A program made the translations under genes and the position numbers. A DNA stretch of 64,000 nucleotides from positions 248,001-312,000 of the forward strand of contig PAPJ01000012.1 in the NCBI GenBank assembly GCA_002709045.1, given 5' to 3'. Positions 34,558 to 45,332 of this stretch are shown in pieces. Each line of letters starts with the position of its first letter. Position 1 is the first letter of the stretch. Source of the DNA: Planctomycetaceae bacterium (GTDB lineage Bacteria; Planctomycetota; Planctomycetia; Pirellulales; Pirellulaceae). Under the pieces are notes generated by a model. That model was not told the DNA's origin, made no database searches, and saw only the letters and a list, made by a program, of their open reading frames with translations.

Positions 34558-34770
34558 TTGGCTGACAAATACGATGTTTACCGTGAAGCATTAGTCATGG
34601 AAGAAGAGACTGTGTGGCCTGAAGGTGTTGATATTGCTGACAAAGCAACAGCTCATCGAGCTTTGCATGAAAGTGCCGATCAATGTGCTGCTGTTGAGTA
34701 TGTACGGACTCATACCGGTTTTTGTCGCAAGATCACGGCTTCCGCTGAAGATATACAGCGTGTGAGCTAG
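34558..34770 (+). CDS. Small conserved-looking protein of unknown function
   Basis: The 70-residue acidic protein starts with TTG, which is preceded at eight bases by a perfect AGGAGG, so translation from the rare start is credible. The C-terminal part (QCAAVEYVRTHTGFCRKITA) contains two cysteines 12 residues apart. No family or signal peptide is recognised. It is 14 bases upstream of aroB on the same strand and probably co-transcribed with it. Confidence 0.7.
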   Translation: MADKYDVYREALVMEEETVWPEGVDIADKATAHRALHESADQCAAVEYVRTHTGFCRKITASAEDIQRVS

Positions 34771-34783
34771 GCTCACTTTTCTA

Positions 34784-35893
34784 ATGAAGGCAGAGGTTGC
34801 TTTGACTGTTGAATCCACCACCGTTCACGTTGGACTGTCTGAACGAAGTTACGATATCCACATCGGACTGAACAATCTTTCGACAATTGGCGAATTAGCC
34901 GGAGAACTTGGTGACATTTCCCATGTTGTGGTTATTACCGATTCAAATGTACGTGATCTCTACGGAGAAACCGTCCTTAAATCTCTGTCTCAAAATGATT
35001 TTCAGGTCGATATCATGACCGTACCGGCTGGTGAATCAAGCAAATCTGTCAGTATTCTGGAAGAACTATGGCAACAAATGCTCTCTCTGGGTGCTGACCG
35101 TAAAACCGTCATTGTCGCTCTCGGTGGCGGGGTCGTCGGAGACCTCGCCGGATTCGTTGCGGCAAGCTATGGACGTGGTGTCCGTTTCATACAAATTCCA
35201 ACGACGTTATTAGCAACCGTTGATAGTAGCGTAGGTGGTAAAGTTGGGATTAACCTGCCCGGTGCCAAAAACATGGTTGGGGCATTCTGGCAACCGCAGG
35301 CTGTCCTGATTGACGTGGCAGTGCTAGAAAGCTTACCTGCTCGAGACTATCATGCCGGGCTGGCCGAAGTCGTTAAATATGGCGTTATTCAGGACGAGGA
35401 CTTCTTCAATCAACTTGAAAATAATGTCGGCCTGATTCTTGAGCGCGATGCTGAATTCATGCGAGATGTCATTGCTCGCTGTTGCGAATTAAAGGCGTAT
35501 GTCGTGGAAAACGACGAGCGTGAGACAAGTGGTTTGCGCGCCATTTTGAATTACGGGCATACCTTCTGTCACGCAATTGAAGCCTGTGCTGGTTATGGAA
35601 CTTATATGCACGGAGAAGCCGTGGCCATCGGAATGCTTTGTGCATCACGACTGGCCGAAGCACTGGGACGTATAACATCTGAGGATACAGCGCGGCAACA
35701 TAATCTACTCGTACAACTCAATTTGCCAATCGCCCTCCCTCAAGATCTTAAACGAGAACCGATGGTCGAAGCTATGAAACGCGATAAAAAAACCGAACAC
35801 GGCAAAATTCGATTTATTCTTCCAACCCGCATAGGCCATGTCGAGTTGGTCGACGACGTCGACGAAGCACTCGCGTTAGCCGCGTTTAATTAG
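34784..35893 (+). CDS. aroB: 3-dehydroquinate synthase
   Basis: The 369-residue NAD-dependent, metal-dependent enzyme converts DAHP to 3-dehydroquinate in the shikimate pathway. Visible motifs include VVVITDSNVRDLYG, LGGGVVGDLAGFVAASYGRG, IPTTLLATVDSSVGGKVGIN (substrate and NAD loop), AGLAEVVKYGVIQ, ILNYGHTFCHAIEA with metal-binding histidine, and HGEAVAIGM. The length fits the family. It follows the small unknown gene and precedes a rhomboid gene by 20 bases. Confidence 0.97.
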   Translation: MKAEVALTVESTTVHVGLSERSYDIHIGLNNLSTIGELAGELGDISHVVVITDSNVRDLYGETVLKSLSQNDFQVDIMTVPAGESSKSVSILEELWQQMLSLGADRKTVIVALGGGVVGDLAGFVAASYGRGVRFIQIPTTLLATVDSSVGGKVGINLPGAKNMVGAFWQPQAVLIDVAVLESLPARDYHAGLAEVVKYGVIQDEDFFNQLENNVGLILERDAEFMRDVIARCCELKAYVVENDERETSGLRAILNYGHTFCHAIEACAGYGTYMHGEAVAIGMLCASRLAEALGRITSEDTARQHNLLVQLNLPIALPQDLKREPMVEAMKRDKKTEHGKIRFILPTRIGHVELVDDVDEALALAAFN

Positions 35894-35913
35894 AAGGTGT
35901 AAATAATAAATCC

Positions 35914-36963
35914 ATGAGAAAATTACACACCTTTGAAGACGAATCCCTAGCCAGTCGATTTACCGCCGTTCTCACGGTCAACAAAATCGAAACTCAGGTG
36001 TTACGCAATAATAATAGCGGCTGGGACCTGTGGATTATTGACGAAGATTCAATGAACGCAGCGCGTACAATCCTTGAGCGTTTTCAAAATGATCCCGCTG
36101 CATCTGAGTTTAAAGATGCATTTGCCCAAGCAAAAATAATTCATCAGCAGATAAAAGAGGAAAAAGCCGAGCGCCTTAAGCGCGCCAAGACAATTGAAGT
36201 TCGAACTCAATTTCGCGACCCTCATAGCATTAGTATCGCTATGCGCCGAAAAGATACATTTACTCGTAAAGTTATCCTGGTATGTGCTGTCATCTTCGGC
36301 GCAAGTCTGGTCTTCAGCAGTGGCTCAGAAGATCGCAATAACCTCGTTCGCAATGCACTGGAAGTTCTCGACTGGTCACGTGCTAAAAAAGGCCAAGATG
36401 TTGACGGGAAATTTAATCTTTACACAGAGCGAGAACAAAACTTTCAACATATTGCCGAAGGGCAAATATGGAGATTGATTACTCCTGTCTTTGTCCATGG
36501 TCATTACACCAATAATGCCGGCAGTTTTTTCTTCGCATTTCTCCATATCTTTTTTAATATGTACTGGCTCTACTCACTTGGCACACTGATCGAGGTCAGG
36601 TTTGGGCTTAAAACTTATCTTATTCTGTTTTTTACGTCAGCAATTGCAACTGTTCTGGTTCCGCTCTTGACACCTCAGGCTGGTCTGCTGGGCTTGAGTG
36701 GCCTGCAGGGCGGGCCGGTCGTTGGAATGTCCGGAGTGGTCTATGCGGTGATTGGATTTAGTTGGTGCAAAATGCGGCTACAGCCATCTGTAGGTGTTCT
36801 TATACCTCCATTTATCCTCATGCTAGCTATAGTTTGGTTGTTCTACGGAATCTTTCTAAGCCCAGATAACGATGGAATTAGTCATCTCGCTCATCTAGTT
36901 GGCATGATCGTCGGAACGGCAAGCGCATACCTCCATACAATGCTTGGTAAAGAAAGCAAGTGA
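35914..36963 (+). CDS. Rhomboid-family intramembrane serine protease (GlpG-like)
   Basis: The 349-residue protein has a soluble N-terminal domain (about 1-95, LHTFEDESLASRFTAVLTVN) like the NRho domain of GlpG, then six membrane helices. The catalytic serine is Ser273 in VVGMSGVVYAVIGF (GxSG motif) and the histidine is His327 in HLAHLVGMIVG. The oxyanion-hole region HIFFNMYWLYSLGTLIEVRF matches GlpG. It cleaves within the membrane plane; the substrates are unknown. Its stop overlaps the next start (TGATG at 36961-36965). Confidence 0.93.
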   Translation: MRKLHTFEDESLASRFTAVLTVNKIETQVLRNNNSGWDLWIIDEDSMNAARTILERFQNDPAASEFKDAFAQAKIIHQQIKEEKAERLKRAKTIEVRTQFRDPHSISIAMRRKDTFTRKVILVCAVIFGASLVFSSGSEDRNNLVRNALEVLDWSRAKKGQDVDGKFNLYTEREQNFQHIAEGQIWRLITPVFVHGHYTNNAGSFFFAFLHIFFNMYWLYSLGTLIEVRFGLKTYLILFFTSAIATVLVPLLTPQAGLLGLSGLQGGPVVGMSGVVYAVIGFSWCKMRLQPSVGVLIPPFILMLAIVWLFYGIFLSPDNDGISHLAHLVGMIVGTASAYLHTMLGKESK

Positions 36964-37496
36964 TGAAGCAAAATACTCAGGGTAAGTTGGTCATCATTGG
37001 CATCTTTGGCGTTGCTATTTTAATGAGTGTTTATGCCTGGTGGCATAACATTCATACCGGTGATCAAGTCATTCAATTCTTCGGCATAGAAACTGCCACC
37101 CGCCTGCGCCACGCAAATAAAATTGAATTGCTCATTCTCAATGATGAGCCGGCATCATCAGAAAACATGCTCAAAACTTCCATGGGCCGTGTAAGTGTAA
37201 AATCCGTTCAGGATATGAGCTCTACCAGAGGCCTTGTCCATATGCGGCATATTTTTATTCAGGACCACACATATGAGTGGGAAAAGGGTATTCCTGAAAT
37301 GCTAAGCGGCTGGTCATTTGCGCTTCGTTTTAGTGATAGTAGCGGGCAAACAACATTAGCATTCGCTCCATCAACATACCTTGTTGAACATCTGGAAACC
37401 GGTAAGTTGATAGTGATGGGAGAATTATTGGATAATCTCATTCGATATCTTGCCGAAAGTAAACTTATCTCACTTGAAGACGTCACCTCCTCTTAA
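36963..37496 (+). CDS. Membrane-anchored protein of unknown function
   Basis: The 177-residue protein has one N-terminal hydrophobic helix (GKLVIIGIFGVAILMSVYAW) acting as a signal anchor. The rest is a soluble domain of about 150 residues with mixed strands (ATRLRHANKIELLILNDE, WSFALRFSDSSGQTTLAFAP). No family is recognised. The ATG at 36963 overlaps the stop of the rhomboid gene; a GTG at 36960 is an alternative. It may be processed by or assist the rhomboid protease, but that is only a guess from context. Confidence 0.75.
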   Translation: MKQNTQGKLVIIGIFGVAILMSVYAWWHNIHTGDQVIQFFGIETATRLRHANKIELLILNDEPASSENMLKTSMGRVSVKSVQDMSSTRGLVHMRHIFIQDHTYEWEKGIPEMLSGWSFALRFSDSSGQTTLAFAPSTYLVEHLETGKLIVMGELLDNLIRYLAESKLISLEDVTSS

Positions 37497-37512
37497 ATGC
37501 GAAGCAAGTAAC

Positions 37513-38175
37513 ATGGATATTTACTCACCAAACAATGACAGTAAATACCAGAATGGCGATGCTCCGGCAGGTAAAGATCTGGATGACGACGTGATCGTGA
37601 GCCCGGATACGCGGCGAAACAACAGACTACCGCCCAATCAGGTACGTACTCGCAAATGGCCAGTGCTGAATGCCACTGGCACACCAGAGATACCTGTGGA
37701 CTGGCAGTTGCAGATCTTCGGCCTGGTTGACACTCCCCTGACTTTGAACAAAGAGGAGTTTCAGGCAGAACCTCGGGTCAAAGTTTTTGCAGACTTTCAC
37801 TGTGTGACACAATGGTCACGACTGGGTAATCTTTGGGAAGGTGTCTCAAGCAATCACTTATTGCAACAAGCTGGTGTTCAGACTGAAGCTAAATTCGTGG
37901 TACTGCACTGCTATGACAATAACTGGACTACCAATTTACCTTTAAAAGATTTTCTTCAGGCCGATGTTCTGCTGGCTGATATTCATGACGGCCAGCCAAT
38001 CAATGCCAAGCATGGCGGTCCTGTTCGCGCAATTGTGCCTCAGCTTTACGCCTGGAAAAGCGCCAAATGGATTTGCGGTATCGAATTATTAGCTGAAAAC
38101 CAACCCGGTTACTGGGAACAAAGCGGATACCATAACCATGGTGACCCCTGGAAAGAAGAGCGCTGGGGTGGTTAA
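37513..38175 (+). CDS. Cytoplasmic-type molybdopterin-dependent oxidoreductase (sulfite oxidase/YedY-like)
   Basis: The 220-residue protein is a single oxidoreductase molybdopterin-binding domain. The molybdenum-ligand cysteine sits in FADFHCVTQWSRLGNLWEG, followed by KHGGPVRAIVPQLYAWKSAKW, the typical core and WxxxK segment. Neither the Tat signal peptide of YedY/MsrP nor a dimerisation domain is present, as in short sulfite oxidase-like proteins. Substrate and partner are unknown. The in-frame start at 37450 would overlap the upstream gene; the ATG at 37513 fits the end of that gene (16-base gap) better. It is the last gene of a plus-strand run from 34558. Confidence 0.87.
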   Translation: MDIYSPNNDSKYQNGDAPAGKDLDDDVIVSPDTRRNNRLPPNQVRTRKWPVLNATGTPEIPVDWQLQIFGLVDTPLTLNKEEFQAEPRVKVFADFHCVTQWSRLGNLWEGVSSNHLLQQAGVQTEAKFVVLHCYDNNWTTNLPLKDFLQADVLLADIHDGQPINAKHGGPVRAIVPQLYAWKSAKWICGIELLAENQPGYWEQSGYHNHGDPWKEERWGG

Positions 38176-38194
38176 CCCCCGGTCGCGTCAGACT

Positions 38195-39526
38195 CTAGTG
38201 CTGAGTTGCCCAGTATCCCCCGCGCGCATGGTCATACTGAGCTTCCTGTCCGCGATGATCTAAGTTCAGTTTACCTTCACGGTAAACTTCGGTGCCCATC
38301 ACCCAGGTTCGTACTGTCCAGCCCTGAAGTGTCTCGCCATCCCAGGGTGACCATTTACACTTTGTTTGCTGCTGTTGATTACGAATCGTCTTTTGTAGAT
38401 TCATATCAACCAACACGAGATCTGCATCATAGCCAACCTCTATTCTGCCTTTATTCATAATGTCCCAAACTCTGGCTGGAGCATCAGACATCCAGGAAAC
38501 CACCTGCTGAAGAGTACAATTGCCTTTGTTGACTTGATCGAGCATCAAAGCCAGTGAATTCTCTACTGCCGGCAGACCAGATGGAGATGTCGGATACCCT
38601 TGAGCCTTTTCTTCCAAAGTATGCGGTGCATGGTCGGTGGCAATCACCTGAATCCGACCTGCATGCAGCGCGGCAAAAATCTTCTTGTTGTCTTCCGCCG
38701 TTTTGATCGAAGGGTTCATCTGGACCAAAGTACCCAACCGGTCGTAATCATCGACGTTAAAAAAGAGGTGGTGCGGACAGGCTTCTGCTGTAATTAATCC
38801 ATTAAAATCTCCAAGAAAATCTGCTTCCGCGCCAGTCGAGACGTGTAACACATGAAACCTATGGTTATGTCGTTGGGCAAGATCAATCGCGCGACGAGTT
38901 GCAATCACAGCCGCTTCAACATCGCGGATGCGGGAATGATCGTGGACATCCGTGGTTCCGGCATACTTCTCTTTGTTAGCCCGAACGGTGGTTTCGTCTT
39001 CACAATGAGCTGTAATCGGAAGGGTTGTTAAGGCAAAAATCCTTTCCAGGGCTTCCTGTTCGTCTACCAGCAGATTACCGGTGCTTGATCCGATGAAAAT
39101 TTTAATTCCGGGAGTGCGGTAAGCTCGACTTAGCTCTTCTGCATTGTCCGGCGTGGCTCCAATATAAAAACCATAATTAACCATGCTCGATGCTGCACCC
39201 ATAGCCAGTTTTTCTTCAAGCAATTGCTGTGTAATAACGTTGGGGATTGTGTTCGGCATTTCCAGAAAAGTTGTCACACCACCTGCGGCACAAGCTCGAC
39301 TGGCATGTAGCAGGTCTTCCTTGTGAATTAAGCCCGGTTCGCGAAAATGAACCTGATCATCAATCACTCCCGGAATTAAGTGCAGTCCATCGGCAGTAAC
39401 GACTTCATCTGCTTCTGTAGCAATGGAGGGGTCGATCGCCACAATTTTGTCGTCTTCGATGAGAACAGAAACCTGAGCAGTTTCTTTTGGGAACACAACC
39501 TGGGCGTTTTTGATAAGCGTCTTCAT
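38195..39526 (-). CDS. pyrC: Dihydroorotase
   Basis: The 443-residue amidohydrolase matches type I dihydroorotase: [29 protein letters not shown], the carbamylated-lysine region [49 protein letters not shown] and [13 protein letters not shown]. It closes carbamoyl aspartate to dihydroorotate. The first histidine of the HxH metal motif is a glutamine here (DDQVHFRE instead of DxHVHxRE), a variant seen in several bacterial lineages. The C-terminal [13 protein letters not shown] is intact. It lies 2.2 kb from carB on the same strand but separated by other genes, so the two are not one operon. Confidence 0.9.
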   Translation of the reverse strand: MKTLIKNAQVVFPKETAQVSVLIEDDKIVAIDPSIATEADEVVTADGLHLIPGVIDDQVHFREPGLIHKEDLLHASRACAAGGVTTFLEMPNTIPNVITQQLLEEKLAMGAASSMVNYGFYIGATPDNAEELSRAYRTPGIKIFIGSSTGNLLVDEQEALERIFALTTLPITAHCEDETTVRANKEKYAGTTDVHDHSRIRDVEAAVIATRRAIDLAQRHNHRFHVLHVSTGAEADFLGDFNGLITAEACPHHLFFNVDDYDRLGTLVQMNPSIKTAEDNKKIFAALHAGRIQVIATDHAPHTLEEKAQGYPTSPSGLPAVENSLALMLDQVNKGNCTLQQVVSWMSDAPARVWDIMNKGRIEVGYDADLVLVDMNLQKTIRNQQQQTKCKWSPWDGETLQGWTVRTWVMGTEVYREGKLNLDHRGQEAQYDHARGGYWATQH

Positions 39527-39603
39527 GGTTTACTCGACATTACTTCAGCACTCAAAGCTGAAGGCCAATGGTCTGTAAAACCATTAAATCGCCTGAGGGC
39601 AGC

Positions 39604-39912
39604 TTAGAGTTTAACTCCAAATTCCTTCTCAGCTCTTATTCTTAACGCTTGCTGAAAGTACGGGAAAGGATAACGCGAGTGTTTCTTGCGGGCATATGAA
39701 AAAATACCCAAAACCATCGAAACTGGAAGGACACGTTTCTCTACTAGTTTACCAATTCGCTCAATAAAAAGGTGTTCGGACGGTTTGCGGGCTTTCAAAC
39801 CGACCTTGAGTTGGCTTACCAGCGGAGCAATATCAGCGGCATATAATGCAAAGGGAACTGTTTTAGCTATCAAAAAACCAGCCAACCCTGTTAAAAAGGG
39901 GCGTCGTTTCAT
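39604..39912 (-). CDS. Small exported protein of unknown function
   Basis: The 102-residue protein has a basic start and hydrophobic core (KRRPFLTGLAGFLIAKTVPF), a signal peptide with an AxA-type cleavage region (ALYAAD). The mature part is short and basic (ERIGKLVEKRVLPVSMVLGI, KKHSRYPFPYF). A ribosome site GGGAG precedes the ATG at 39912 by about eight bases. No family is recognised. It lies upstream of pyrC on the same strand, 77 bases away. Confidence 0.6.
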   Translation of the reverse strand: MKRRPFLTGLAGFLIAKTVPFALYAADIAPLVSQLKVGLKARKPSEHLFIERIGKLVEKRVLPVSMVLGIFSYARKKHSRYPFPYFQQALRIRAEKEFGVKL

Positions 39913-40199
39913 TATGGAACTCCCTGTGCTAAAGCTCTTTAAAAATGTGTCCTAGGCCGATTTGTACTTGATAACTTGAAGCTGGGACAAGAGCATTTAC
40001 AGAGTCAAAAGCCTTCAAAATATTAATTCATTCCAAAGAACGTGCTAAATAAGTAAATTACTTCGATTGACCGCATATAAACACACGATTTATACTAATA
40101 GCTGAACTTATCAAGGCATGCATGGTACATTTTCAATGTTAAGTTCAGGTCGTAAAGACCAAGCAAACAATTCGTTGTTGCATTAAAGGAGAAGACCGA

Positions 40200-41672
40200 A
40201 TGTTACGAATTCCAGGTCAAGCAGGAAAAGATAATTGCGATAAGGGTGTGGGCCCTAGTCGGCGGGATATTCTTCGAGTCGGAGGATCTGCCATGATGGG
40301 CATGTCGCTCGGGCAAATGATGGAACTTCGTAATGCAAAAGCCAACAATGAGACTGCCGGTGGTGGTCCTGGTTGGAATAAAGCTAAAAGTGTCATCCTT
40401 GTGTATTTGCAGGGTGGACCCAGCCATCTCGATTTATGGGATCCAAAAGATGGAGTGCCTGATAATGTTCGCAGCGTCTTTAAGCGTATTGGCACCAAAG
40501 TCCCCGGGATAGATGTAACCGAAAATCTTCCAAAGTTAGCTCAAATCACCGACAAGCTAACGATGATTCGCTCGATGAGCTATACACCTGTTGGCCTGTT
40601 TAACCATACTGCGGCAATCTATCAGATCCATACTGGTTACACGGCTGACAAAGTGAGTCCGTCCGGACAACTGGAGCCGCCAACTCCCAAAGACTTCCCT
40701 AACTTCGGCAGTAACATCATCCGCATTAAGCCTCCGGAAGTACCAATGCTTCCGTTCGTGATGATGCCTCGCCCACTACAAGAAAGTAATGTGGTTAATA
40801 AATCCGGTACGGCAGGATTCCTGGGACGAGCTTACGACCCTTACTACCTGTTTCCGCCAGGATCGGACCTGGATCAAAACAAGATGGACAGCATCAACGT
40901 AGATGACTTGCAGTTACGTAAGGAAGTGTCCACTGGTCGTCTGGGCCGTCGAGCACGGCTTCGTGACCTGATCAATGAGGGAATGCCCCAAATCGATAAA
41001 GCCACAAAAGACTATGGTCTGAACGAGTACTACGATTCAGCCATGAATCTAATCAGTTCCGGGCGCGCGCGTGACGCTTTCGACCTTACCAAGGAATCAG
41101 AAGCAACGCGTGACCGCTATGGTCGTACAACGTTTGGGCAAAGCTGCTTGCTTGCTCGGCGACTGGTTGAAGCTGGTACGCGTGTTGTTGAAGTTATCTG
41201 GCCTAAAGTTGCTAACTCGGATCGTCACTCCTTTGACGTTCATGTTGGTCTCTCTGGTCGTATGAAAAATGAATCCGGCCCCATGCTAGACGCCGGCTTA
41301 AGTGGCCTGATTGGTGATTTGGACGAGCGTGGGATGCTGGATGATACACTCGTTGTTGCCATCGGTGAGTTTGGGCGAAGTCCACAACGTGGCGTGAGTA
41401 CTTCAGGTAACAGTAATAGTGATGATGGCCGTGATCACTGGCCATACTGCTATACTGCTATCGCTGCGGGTGCTGGCGTAAAGCGTGGATTTGTATATGG
41501 TGAATCAGATAAAACTGGCTCCGCGCCATTACGAGATCCTGTTCACCCAACTGAGATGCTGGCTACGATGTATCATAGCGTTGGTATTAACCCTAACACT
41601 ATTGTTTACAATCATCTCAATCAACCACGCGAGCTCGTGAAAGCAGATCCTGTGACTGCCATTTTTAGCTAA
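40200..41672 (+). CDS. DUF1501 domain protein with Tat signal
   Basis: The 490-residue protein has a twin-arginine-type leader ([19 protein letters not shown]) and the DUF1501 fold, a sulfatase-like alkaline phosphatase superfamily domain: [76 protein letters not shown] and [20 protein letters not shown]. These proteins are abundant in planctomycetes, often beside DUF1549/DUF1553 cytochrome-type genes, but no such partner is present here. Their reaction is unknown. It ends with a strong terminator. Confidence 0.93.
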   Translation: MLRIPGQAGKDNCDKGVGPSRRDILRVGGSAMMGMSLGQMMELRNAKANNETAGGGPGWNKAKSVILVYLQGGPSHLDLWDPKDGVPDNVRSVFKRIGTKVPGIDVTENLPKLAQITDKLTMIRSMSYTPVGLFNHTAAIYQIHTGYTADKVSPSGQLEPPTPKDFPNFGSNIIRIKPPEVPMLPFVMMPRPLQESNVVNKSGTAGFLGRAYDPYYLFPPGSDLDQNKMDSINVDDLQLRKEVSTGRLGRRARLRDLINEGMPQIDKATKDYGLNEYYDSAMNLISSGRARDAFDLTKESEATRDRYGRTTFGQSCLLARRLVEAGTRVVEVIWPKVANSDRHSFDVHVGLSGRMKNESGPMLDAGLSGLIGDLDERGMLDDTLVVAIGEFGRSPQRGVSTSGNSNSDDGRDHWPYCYTAIAAGAGVKRGFVYGESDKTGSAPLRDPVHPTEMLATMYHSVGINPNTIVYNHLNQPRELVKADPVTAIFS

Positions 41673-41678
41673 ACACCA

Positions 41679-41722
41679 AAATTCCCCGGCCAGGAAATAT
41701 TATTTTCAGACCGGGGAATTTT
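41679..41722 (+). terminator. Intrinsic terminator after the DUF1501 gene
   Basis: The arms aaattccccgg (41679-41689) and ccggggaattt (41711-41721) pair perfectly over 11 bases, with a T-rich tail. The A run on the left gives a shorter T tail on the minus strand, so it may also help stop transcription of carB, which ends at 41758. Confidence 0.85.
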
Positions 41723-41757
41723 TATGCGCCATGACAATTAATTGAAGCCCTGACCTA

Positions 41758-44700
41758 TCAGTTGCGATCCTGCAATGCGACGACCTTCATCTCTTCCTGA
41801 CGAAGGGCTTCCATCGCTTTAACCGCTGCTTCTGCGGCCTGAATTGTCGTAATACATGGAACACCGTATTGAACCGCGGCGGCACGGATCTTACCCTCAT
41901 CCGTTCGGGCACCTTTGCCATTGGGCGTATTCATTGCCAGTGCCACTTCACCGTCAATAAGATGATCAATCAGGTTTGGATGTCCTTCTGCGATCTTCTT
42001 TACAGACTGAACTGGAATATTGACTTCTTGAATACTGGAGGCCGTTCCTTCAGTTGCCATTAACGTGTAGCCCATCGCATGCAGCCGCTGAGCCAAATCT
42101 TTGATAATTTCTTTATGGCGATGAGTAACGCTAAGGAAAATATTGCCTTCACTAGGAAGAATAATGCCTGCACCTAGCTGACTTTTCGCAAAGGCAATCG
42201 AAAAGCGTTCGCTGGATCCCATAACTTCACCGGTGGATCGCATTTCCGGCCCGAGGATAATATCAACTCCCGCAAATTTACGGAAGGGAAACACGCTTTC
42301 TTTAACGGACACATGGCCAGGAACGGGAGCGGCATTGATGCCCAATTCATCCAGCATTTTTCCGGTCATAACCTGAGTTGCAATTTTAGCAACTGGGAAG
42401 CCGGTAGCCTTCGCAACAAATGGGACAGTACGACTCGCCCGCGGATTCACCTCCAGTACATAGATTTTGTGCTCGCCGTCTTCTTTCTTAACGGCAAACT
42501 GAATATTCATCAGACCACAAACCTGCAATTCCATTGCCAATGCTTCCGTAGCCTTTTGAATCTCATTAACCACCGGTCCTGACAGGCTGTATGGAGGAAT
42601 CGCGCAGGCTGAATCACCGGAGTGAACACCGGCTTCTTCAATATGCTCCATGACACCGGCGACAACGACTCTGGTTCGATCGCAGATTGCATCCACGTCG
42701 ACTTCTGTCGCATCTTCAAGAAACTTATCGATCAATACCGGCTGCCCCTGAGCAACAACAAAAGCTTCCGCAACATACCGTTCGAATTGAGATTTGTCAT
42801 AGCAAATCTCCATAGCTCGACCACCCAGCACAAAACTGGGGCGTACAAGAACCGGATAACCTATCTCTGCAACCTCCAGACGCGCCTCTTCCATGGTACG
42901 GGCAATACCATTTGGTGGTTGGTGTAGCCCAAGTTTGATTAACAGTTGCTGAAATTTCTCCCGGTCTTCTGCCGCTTCAATCGTATCAACGGTCGTGCCG
43001 ATAATTGGAACGCCGGCATTCTGTAAACCGCGCGCTAAATTTAAAGGTGTCTGGCCACCAAACTGTACAATCACACCATCGGGCTGCACCCGATCGCAAA
43101 TGTTGAGAACATCTTCAATAGTAAGCGGCTCAAAGAACAACAAATCGCTTGTGTCGTAGTCCGTACTCACGGTTTCCGGATTTGAATTCACCATAATGGA
43201 CTCAACACCCATTTCACGCAGAGCAAAGCTCGCATGGCAGCAGCAATAATCGAATTCAATTCCCTGGCCAATCCGGTTTGGTCCACCACCAAGAATCATA
43301 ATTCGCTTCTTGCCTTCCGGTTTTTCAGGAGCTTCGTTTTCATCCTCGTAAGTGGAATAATAATACGGCGTATACGCTTCAAACTCTGCTGCACACGTAT
43401 CAACAGACTTAAAAACAGGCTCTACCCCAAGTTCTTTTCGCCACTGACGAATCACAATCTCACTATTGTTAAGCAATGTCGCTAATTGACGATCTGAAAA
43501 ACCGTTTTGTTTAATTCGTTTTAAAAGCCCTCGATCAATGTTTTCTGTACTACCACATTCGGTAATCTGATTTTCAATTTCCACCAATTCATAAAGCTGA
43601 TCCAGAAACCATGGGTCGATATTAGTAATTTCATGAAGCTGTTCCAGTGTATAACCCGCTTTGATCGCATAACGTAAATACCAAACCCGTTGTGAATTTG
43701 GAATGCTCAGCTTGGATCGAATCTCTTCATCTGTTGGTTGTTCAACCGTTGCCCACAGATCTTTGCCGTCACAACCGAACCCAAAACTTCCAACTTCAAG
43801 ACCGCGCAAAGCTTTCTGGAACGATTCCTTAAAGGTTCGTCCGATTGCCATCGTTTCACCAACACTCTTCATTTGTGTGGTAAGTGTCGAATCGGCCTCT
43901 GGAAATTTTTCAAAAGCAAAGCGTGGGATCTTTGTAACCACGTAGTCGATTGTTGGCTCAAAACAGGCCAATGTTTCACGAGTAATATCATTTTTAAGTT
44001 CATTCAGACTATAACCAACCGCCAGCTTGGCTGCGATCTTGGCTATCGGAAATCCTGTGGCCTTACTGGCAAGAGCACTCGACCGGCTGACACGAGGATT
44101 CATTTCAATCACAATCATCTGACCATCCTGTGGATTGATCGCAAACTGTATATTAGAACCGCCTGTTTCAACGCCAATCTCCCGGATAACAGCCAGCGAA
44201 GCATCCCGCATACGCTGATATTCTTTATCCGTAAGCGTTTGCGCTGGGGCGACAGTAATAGAATCTCCGGTATGAATGCCCATAGGATCGAAATTTTCAA
44301 TGGCGCAGATGATCACCACATTGTCGCTGTGATCACGCATTACTTCCATTTCATACTCTTTCCAGCCAATAATAGACGCTTCTACCAGCACTTCCGTAAC
44401 TGGCGACTGATCCAGACCACTACGAACAAGTGTGTCAAATTCTTCTCGGTTATAAGCAATCGCTGAACCCGCTCCGCCCATAGTAAAAGAAGGCCTGATT
44501 ACAGCGGGTAATCCAATTTCACCCAAAAAATTACGTGCCTCTTCAATAGTGTGTACCGTTTGCCCTTTACAAACATCGAGGCCAATTTTTTCCATCGCGA
44601 CCTTAAATTGATCGCGCTCTTCAGCCTTGGCAATTACTGCTGCATTGGCAGCAATCATTTCAACACCGTATTTTTCCAACACGCCATGACGATCCAAATC

Positions 44701-45000
44701 CATTGCTACATTAAGGCCCGTTTGGCCTCCAAGTGTTGGTAACATTGCATCCGGACGTTCTTTAGCAATAACTTTCTCTACCATTTGCCAAGTAAGTGGC
44801 TCTATATATGTCCGGTCTGCAGAGGCCGGGTCGGTCATGATTGTCGCGGGATTAGAATTCACCAATACTACTTCATAACCTTCTTCCCGAAGCGCTTTAC
44901 AAGCCTGGGTTCCCGAATAGTCAAATTCACATGCCTGACCTATCACAATAGGACCAGAGCCAATAAGTAAGATTTTTTTAATGTCGTCGCGTCGTGGCAC
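41758..45000 (-). CDS. carB: Carbamoyl-phosphate synthase large subunit
   Basis: The 1080-residue protein has the duplicated ATP-grasp architecture: first half about 1-550 ([60 protein letters not shown]), second half about 555-935 ([47 protein letters not shown]), and a C-terminal allosteric domain. It makes carbamoyl phosphate from glutamine-derived ammonia, bicarbonate and two ATP, for arginine and pyrimidines. The small subunit carA is not in the window. The opposite-strand frames inside this gene are shadows. Confidence 0.98.
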   Translation of the reverse strand: MPRRDDIKKILLIGSGPIVIGQACEFDYSGTQACKALREEGYEVVLVNSNPATIMTDPASADRTYIEPLTWQMVEKVIAKERPDAMLPTLGGQTGLNVAMDLDRHGVLEKYGVEMIAANAAVIAKAEERDQFKVAMEKIGLDVCKGQTVHTIEEARNFLGEIGLPAVIRPSFTMGGAGSAIAYNREEFDTLVRSGLDQSPVTEVLVEASIIGWKEYEMEVMRDHSDNVVIICAIENFDPMGIHTGDSITVAPAQTLTDKEYQRMRDASLAVIREIGVETGGSNIQFAINPQDGQMIVIEMNPRVSRSSALASKATGFPIAKIAAKLAVGYSLNELKNDITRETLACFEPTIDYVVTKIPRFAFEKFPEADSTLTTQMKSVGETMAIGRTFKESFQKALRGLEVGSFGFGCDGKDLWATVEQPTDEEIRSKLSIPNSQRVWYLRYAIKAGYTLEQLHEITNIDPWFLDQLYELVEIENQITECGSTENIDRGLLKRIKQNGFSDRQLATLLNNSEIVIRQWRKELGVEPVFKSVDTCAAEFEAYTPYYYSTYEDENEAPEKPEGKKRIMILGGGPNRIGQGIEFDYCCCHASFALREMGVESIMVNSNPETVSTDYDTSDLLFFEPLTIEDVLNICDRVQPDGVIVQFGGQTPLNLARGLQNAGVPIIGTTVDTIEAAEDREKFQQLLIKLGLHQPPNGIARTMEEARLEVAEIGYPVLVRPSFVLGGRAMEICYDKSQFERYVAEAFVVAQGQPVLIDKFLEDATEVDVDAICDRTRVVVAGVMEHIEEAGVHSGDSACAIPPYSLSGPVVNEIQKATEALAMELQVCGLMNIQFAVKKEDGEHKIYVLEVNPRASRTVPFVAKATGFPVAKIATQVMTGKMLDELGINAAPVPGHVSVKESVFPFRKFAGVDIILGPEMRSTGEVMGSSERFSIAFAKSQLGAGIILPSEGNIFLSVTHRHKEIIKDLAQRLHAMGYTLMATEGTASSIQEVNIPVQSVKKIAEGHPNLIDHLIDGEVALAMNTPNGKGARTDEGKIRAAAVQYGVPCITTIQAAEAAVKAMEALRQEEMKVVALQDRN

Positions 45001-45332
45001 GAGCTGCTACTTTCTATGTCTAAATTTCTGTCAAAGCGTAGTCTGATCTTGCTGTAATTTATATAACGGCAGTGACTTCCAACACATTTCTTATGCGGGC
45101 CTCTAAACACGTTAAGATGCACTTAGCGCATAAAATTTCCTGATTTTATCCCGTCTACTACCTTTTAAGCAAGCGGCCGAGGGTTAAATTTGGCACTTCG
45201 GTACTGCTATTCTGCTTTTGACGCCAACCATCGCCACATCCATAGCTCGTTGACAGTCAAGATGCTCGTATCTAGCATGAACTCTTCGTAACATCAAACA
45301 TTTGTTTCTCTTGCAAAAAAGCAGGTTTAACT
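45001..45332. other. Intergenic region between divergent carB and argH
   Basis: This 332-base stretch contains a promoter-like pair at 45250-45278 for argH and an inverted repeat ataaaat (45130-45136) with attttat (45143-45149). Nothing resembling a gene or a known operator is visible. It divides two genes of arginine metabolism that are transcribed outwards. Confidence 0.6.
45250..45278 (+). promoter_or_regulatory. Candidate sigma-70 promoter of argH
   Basis: A perfect -35 TTGACA (45250-45255) is followed after 17 bases by TAGCAT (45273-45278), which matches four of six -10 positions. Transcription would start near 45285, giving a leader of about 48 bases before the GTG of argH. Confidence 0.45.

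Noticed and set aside
43738..44466. 242-codon plus-strand frame inside carB
   Set aside because: It is antisense to an ATP-grasp enzyme whose frame is fully conserved; its translation shows no domain and has a composition typical of a shadow.
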